This document shows, piece after piece, positions 61,398 to 64,000 of a stretch of DNA of 64,000 nucleotides (position 1 is the stretch's first letter; every line of letters begins with the position of its first letter). Both the position numbers and the translations under genes were made by a program. The notes beneath the pieces were generated by a model. It saw nothing but the letters and a program-made list of their open reading frames with translations. It had not been told where the DNA came from and did no database searches. Source of the stretch: an uncultured Tateyamaria sp. (lineage in GTDB: Bacteria; Pseudomonadota; Alphaproteobacteria; Rhodobacterales; Rhodobacteraceae); assembly GCF_947503045.1 (NCBI RefSeq), contig NZ_CANNCF010000008.1, positions 1-64,000 on the forward strand, read 5' to 3'.

Positions 61398-63497
61398 TCA
61401 GTTGATCATCGTGGTGCCGCCGTCAATCGTAACGAGAGCCCCCGATACGGTTGTCGAGGGCGAATCCATCTCGGCTGTGGCAGTGCCTTCGATGGTGACC
61501 ATGGTGCCCGAAATGGTGATGCCCGAGTTGTCGATCACTATTGAATTGCTGCCCACGGTCAACGAAATTTCAGTTCCCGCAGTAATTGCAATCGAACCAG
61601 AGGTGGTATCAAGCGAATAATCACCCGAAGACACGGTGTGATCCTCGCTGCCTGCGGATACTTCGCGGGTCACGCTGCCCGATTCAATGGTCTGCGTGTA
61701 GTCGCCCGTGATTGTCTGTTCGGCATTGCCAGCGACGGTTTCGGTGTGATCCGTTTCCACGTGGATCACCTGATTGCCGGTCTCGACGGTGAACAGGTGG
61801 TCACCTGTTTTGATCGTTTCGGTCTTGGTGTGATAGATCGTCTGAGTCAGATCACCCGGATCCATCTTTTCCTCGCCGATGCTGATCACAGCATTGTTCT
61901 CGATGGTCTGGAAGTAGTCCTTTTCCGAGTGCATGCGGATGAACTCTTCATCCTTTTTGTCCTCAAAGACCAGTTCGTTGTAGTTGCTTGCTGACCCTTC
62001 TTTGGTGGACCGGGTCTTGATCCCGGTCTGGGTCTTGTTGGCGTCCAGCGCATAGGGCGGCATCGTGTCGGCATTATATAGCATGCCGGTGCAGATCGGT
62101 CGATCCGGATCGCCCTCTTCGAACTGGATGACGACCTCCTGGCCGATGCGGGGGATATGGATCATGCCCCAGTTCTTGCCGGTCCACGGCATGACGCAGC
62201 GCACCCAACAGGTGGTATTCTCGTCTTTCTGGCCCAGTCGATCCCAGTGGAACTGCACTTTGATGCGGCCGTATTTGTCAGTGTAGATCTCTTCGCCCGA
62301 GGGGCCGGTGACCACAGCCGTCTGCAAACCCATGTCGCGGGGCCACGGGGTGACCATCGGCGCACGAAATTTCTCGGATTTGGGGATCACGTCGAACACA
62401 ATGCGGTAGGTGTCGGTGTTGTCCTCGTCCACAGGCAGCGTGCTGTCAAACAGCGGCTTTTTCGTCTCCGTATCCTCGTAATCGGTTTCGATCTGCAGGT
62501 GGTGCACGGCACGGGTGACGAGATAGTCGATATTGTTGGAACTGCGCGGATGATCCTTCAGTTTGAAGGTCTGGCCCACGCCCAAGGTGCGCACGTTGCC
62601 AGCGCCGCGTGACAGCTTGTGGCGCACGGCTTCGGATTCCATCCGTACTTTGACAAAGGCATCGTCCACACCCGCCGTCCGGTTGTGGCCGGGATAGAGG
62701 TATTGTTCGAAATTCTTCTTGTTGTGGTCGCCCTTGGGCATGGCCTTGACCTTTTTCAGCTCCGTCTTGGGCTTGTCAAAGTCATAGTCCTCCATCGTGA
62801 CCTTGCCGCTTGTGACAACGGTGGTCTCGCTCCAGTCAAAGATGTGGTCATTGTCGCGGCGGTACTCGCCACCTTCCTTGAAGGCAAAGTCGATCTTGGC
62901 CGCCTTGGGGGTAGGCTTGTGGGCGCTGATGCTGTCGGCAAGCACCATCTTCAGCTTCTTTTCGTCCTGAATGAAGTAGTAGTAGATGCCCTCTTCTTCC
63001 ATCAGGCGGGAGATGAAATCAAAATCGGTCTCGTTGTACTGCACGCAGTAGTCGCGGGCCTTGTAGCTGCCGGTGGTCTCCTGCTTGACGTCCGACCAGA
63101 ACCCGTAGGGGTCCATCACCTGCTTGATGATATCGAGGACATGCACTTCCTGGAAAATCCGGTTTTCGCGGGTGCGGGTCAGGAACCACAGCCACGGGCG
63201 GACCTCGGCGACGAAATGGGACATGCCCTGATAGAGGCCAACATAATCAACCGACACGCAGGTGCCGGTGAACCAGCGGTCTTCTTCATCCTCGTCTTTC
63301 TGGCCCAGATGGATGGTCGAACCCAGAATGTCCTGCAGGTCGAGCGCCTCGTTCGAGGACAGAAATTCGACAGTTGTGTGCGTCAGCGAGCTTAATGACT
63401 CGATGATGCGTGCATTCTTCAGGTTGACCGGCGTGGAAGAATACGACCCTTCCATCCAGACATTGCGGCCCTCAAGCTCTAGATCACTAGCTGCCAT
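61398..63497 (-). CDS. vgrG: VgrG/TssI, T6SS spike protein
   Basis: A 699-residue protein starting at an ATG preceded by AAGGAGAA. It has the gp27-like N-terminal part (D-F-D-F-I-S-R-L-M-E-E-E-G-I-Y-Y-Y-F), the gp5-like OB fold (G-P-x-G-E-E-I-Y-T-D-K-Y-G-R-I-K-V-Q-F-H-W-D, here given as single residues) and a beta-helix needle of T-V-x-x-G-N-x-x-x-x-V repeats. It ends shortly after the needle, so it carries no effector extension and must load cargo through adaptors. The genes immediately upstream (63528-64000) are the best candidates for cargo or chaperones. Confidence 0.96.
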   Translation of the reverse strand: MAASDLELEGRNVWMEGSYSSTPVNLKNARIIESLSSLTHTTVEFLSSNEALDLQDILGSTIHLGQKDEDEEDRWFTGTCVSVDYVGLYQGMSHFVAEVRPWLWFLTRTRENRIFQEVHVLDIIKQVMDPYGFWSDVKQETTGSYKARDYCVQYNETDFDFISRLMEEEGIYYYFIQDEKKLKMVLADSISAHKPTPKAAKIDFAFKEGGEYRRDNDHIFDWSETTVVTSGKVTMEDYDFDKPKTELKKVKAMPKGDHNKKNFEQYLYPGHNRTAGVDDAFVKVRMESEAVRHKLSRGAGNVRTLGVGQTFKLKDHPRSSNNIDYLVTRAVHHLQIETDYEDTETKKPLFDSTLPVDEDNTDTYRIVFDVIPKSEKFRAPMVTPWPRDMGLQTAVVTGPSGEEIYTDKYGRIKVQFHWDRLGQKDENTTCWVRCVMPWTGKNWGMIHIPRIGQEVVIQFEEGDPDRPICTGMLYNADTMPPYALDANKTQTGIKTRSTKEGSASNYNELVFEDKKDEEFIRMHSEKDYFQTIENNAVISIGEEKMDPGDLTQTIYHTKTETIKTGDHLFTVETGNQVIHVETDHTETVAGNAEQTITGDYTQTIESGSVTREVSAGSEDHTVSSGDYSLDTTSGSIAITAGTEISLTVGSNSIVIDNSGITISGTMVTIEGTATAEMDSPSTTVSGALVTIDGGTTMIN

Positions 63498-63527
63498 GTC
63501 AATTCTCCTTGGCCCTAAACGTGGGCC

Positions 63528-63827
63528 TTATTCATCCGATTCAATTAAAAACTTGTCTTCACGCAGCCGGGCGACAATCTCTGGATGGATCACCCAACAG
63601 GCGCCCAGCGAAAAATCCTCGCCAAGGACGCGCTTGGCATCAAATATGGTGTCAAAGTTTACACACAGGATGGGTGTTGGAAAATTCCCATCCGCCAGTA
63701 ATAACTGGTTCAGGTACTCGTCACCTTTATACACGTAGTAACTGCGCTTCTCGATTCCCAACAAAATAATCGGGGGTTCTTCCCCATCTCCGGGGCCTTT
63801 TCCTGGTATTCCATTCAGTGCGTTCAT
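63528..63827 (-). CDS. Small protein of unknown function upstream of vgrG
   Basis: A 99-residue cytoplasmic protein. It has a Gly/Pro-rich start (G-I-P-G-K-G-P-G-D-G-E-E), then a compact alpha/beta body with Y-Y-V-Y-K-G-D-E-Y-L-N-Q-L-L-L and C-V-N-F-D-T-I-F-D-A-K, and an acidic end. Its ATG directly abuts the stop of the upstream acidic protein, and vgrG starts 30 bases after its stop, so the three are coexpressed. Position suggests an adaptor, immunity or accessory protein of the spike; no family recognised. Confidence 0.75.
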   Translation of the reverse strand: MNALNGIPGKGPGDGEEPPIILLGIEKRSYYVYKGDEYLNQLLLADGNFPTPILCVNFDTIFDAKRVLGEDFSLGACWVIHPEIVARLREDKFLIESDE

Positions 63828-64000
63828 TCAAAGGCCCTCCAGCAAGGCGGCAAGCTCCGGATCCATATCATCATCGTCACCGTCATCTGTTGAATCGCTG
63901 TCGTCGTCGTCAAAGCCCGCCAGCAGATCGTCCAGCGACGTGTCGTCATCATCGTCGCCTGTCGGCGTATCATCCTCAAGGCCTGCGAGCAGATCGTCAA
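63828..64000 (-). CDS. C-terminal end of an acidic repeat protein (cut by window edge)
   Basis: An open minus-strand frame enters from the right edge and ends at a TGA at 63830-63828; 57 residues are visible. They are extremely acidic, with two copies of a D-D-L-L-A-G-[LF] unit separated by Asp/Thr runs, and end D-P-E-L-A-A-L-L-E-G-L. Similar D-D-L-L elements occur in the linkers of both FHA proteins. The start and most of the protein lie outside the window, so no function is assigned; it directly precedes the 99-residue gene and vgrG. Confidence 0.7.
   Translation of the reverse strand, partial: DDLLAGLEDDTPTGDDDDDTSLDDLLAGFDDDDSDSTDDGDDDDMDPELAALLEGL

Overview
The window looks like part of a repABC megaplasmid or chromid from a marine alphaproteobacterium, most likely a Rhodobacteraceae (Roseobacter-group) species. 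The grounds are a complete repA-repB-repC cassette with an antisense counter-transcript and parS palindromes, three secreted proteins ending in VPLPA-type C-terminal sorting signals, high-GC codon use, and several gene families typical of roseobacters. No rRNA, tRNA, intact insertion sequence or CRISPR array was seen.

The dominant theme is type VI secretion (T6SS). On the minus strand the left edge carries tssA-tssB-tssC (tssC runs off the edge). The right third (63.8 to 50.3 kb, also minus) carries an unknown acidic protein, a 99-aa protein, vgrG, a DUF6931-type gene, PAAR, an FHA-domain gene, tssK, tssL, tssM, tagF, pppA and a membrane-anchored M15 peptidase. A second, plus-strand set repeats part of this order: DUF6931-type and FHA genes at 3.0-5.3 kb, then tssL, tssM, tagF, pppA and a Ser/Thr kinase at 17.7-26.2 kb. 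It lacks PAAR, tssK and any sheath gene. The two halves of this second set are separated by 12 kb holding a VPLPA-CTERM protein, a DUF1330/LysR pair, a giant autotransporter and the replication module.

From 26 to 37 kb there are two more VPLPA-CTERM proteins, a Lys-rich orphan, a five-gene ExbB-ExbD-ExbD-TonB-like operon with a secreted partner, two more exported proteins, a ParDE-type toxin-antitoxin pair with a palindromic operator, and a large acidic orphan. From 36.8 to 49.1 kb lies a tightly overlapping minus-strand surface-glycan cluster: two glycosyltransferases, three related alpha/beta-hydrolase-like proteins (one fused and lacking the serine), a sulfatase with an RTX-like tail, a sulfotransferase and an esterase. 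A methyltransferase follows on the plus strand.

The most interesting observation is that the TonB-like protein at 29-30.7 kb and the T6SS kinase at 24-26.2 kb share a periplasmic C-terminal domain of about 187 residues with two cysteines at matching spacing. This ties the ExbBD-type proton motor to the T6SS phospho-signalling module. Kinase, both TssL proteins and both FHA proteins also share short linear motifs (D-x-T-I/V phospho-acceptor-like and IPDD[FW]DD). I read the second TssL/TssM/FHA/kinase/phosphatase module plus the Exb operon as a candidate phospho-regulated, PMF-coupled envelope system of unknown role. That reading is inference.
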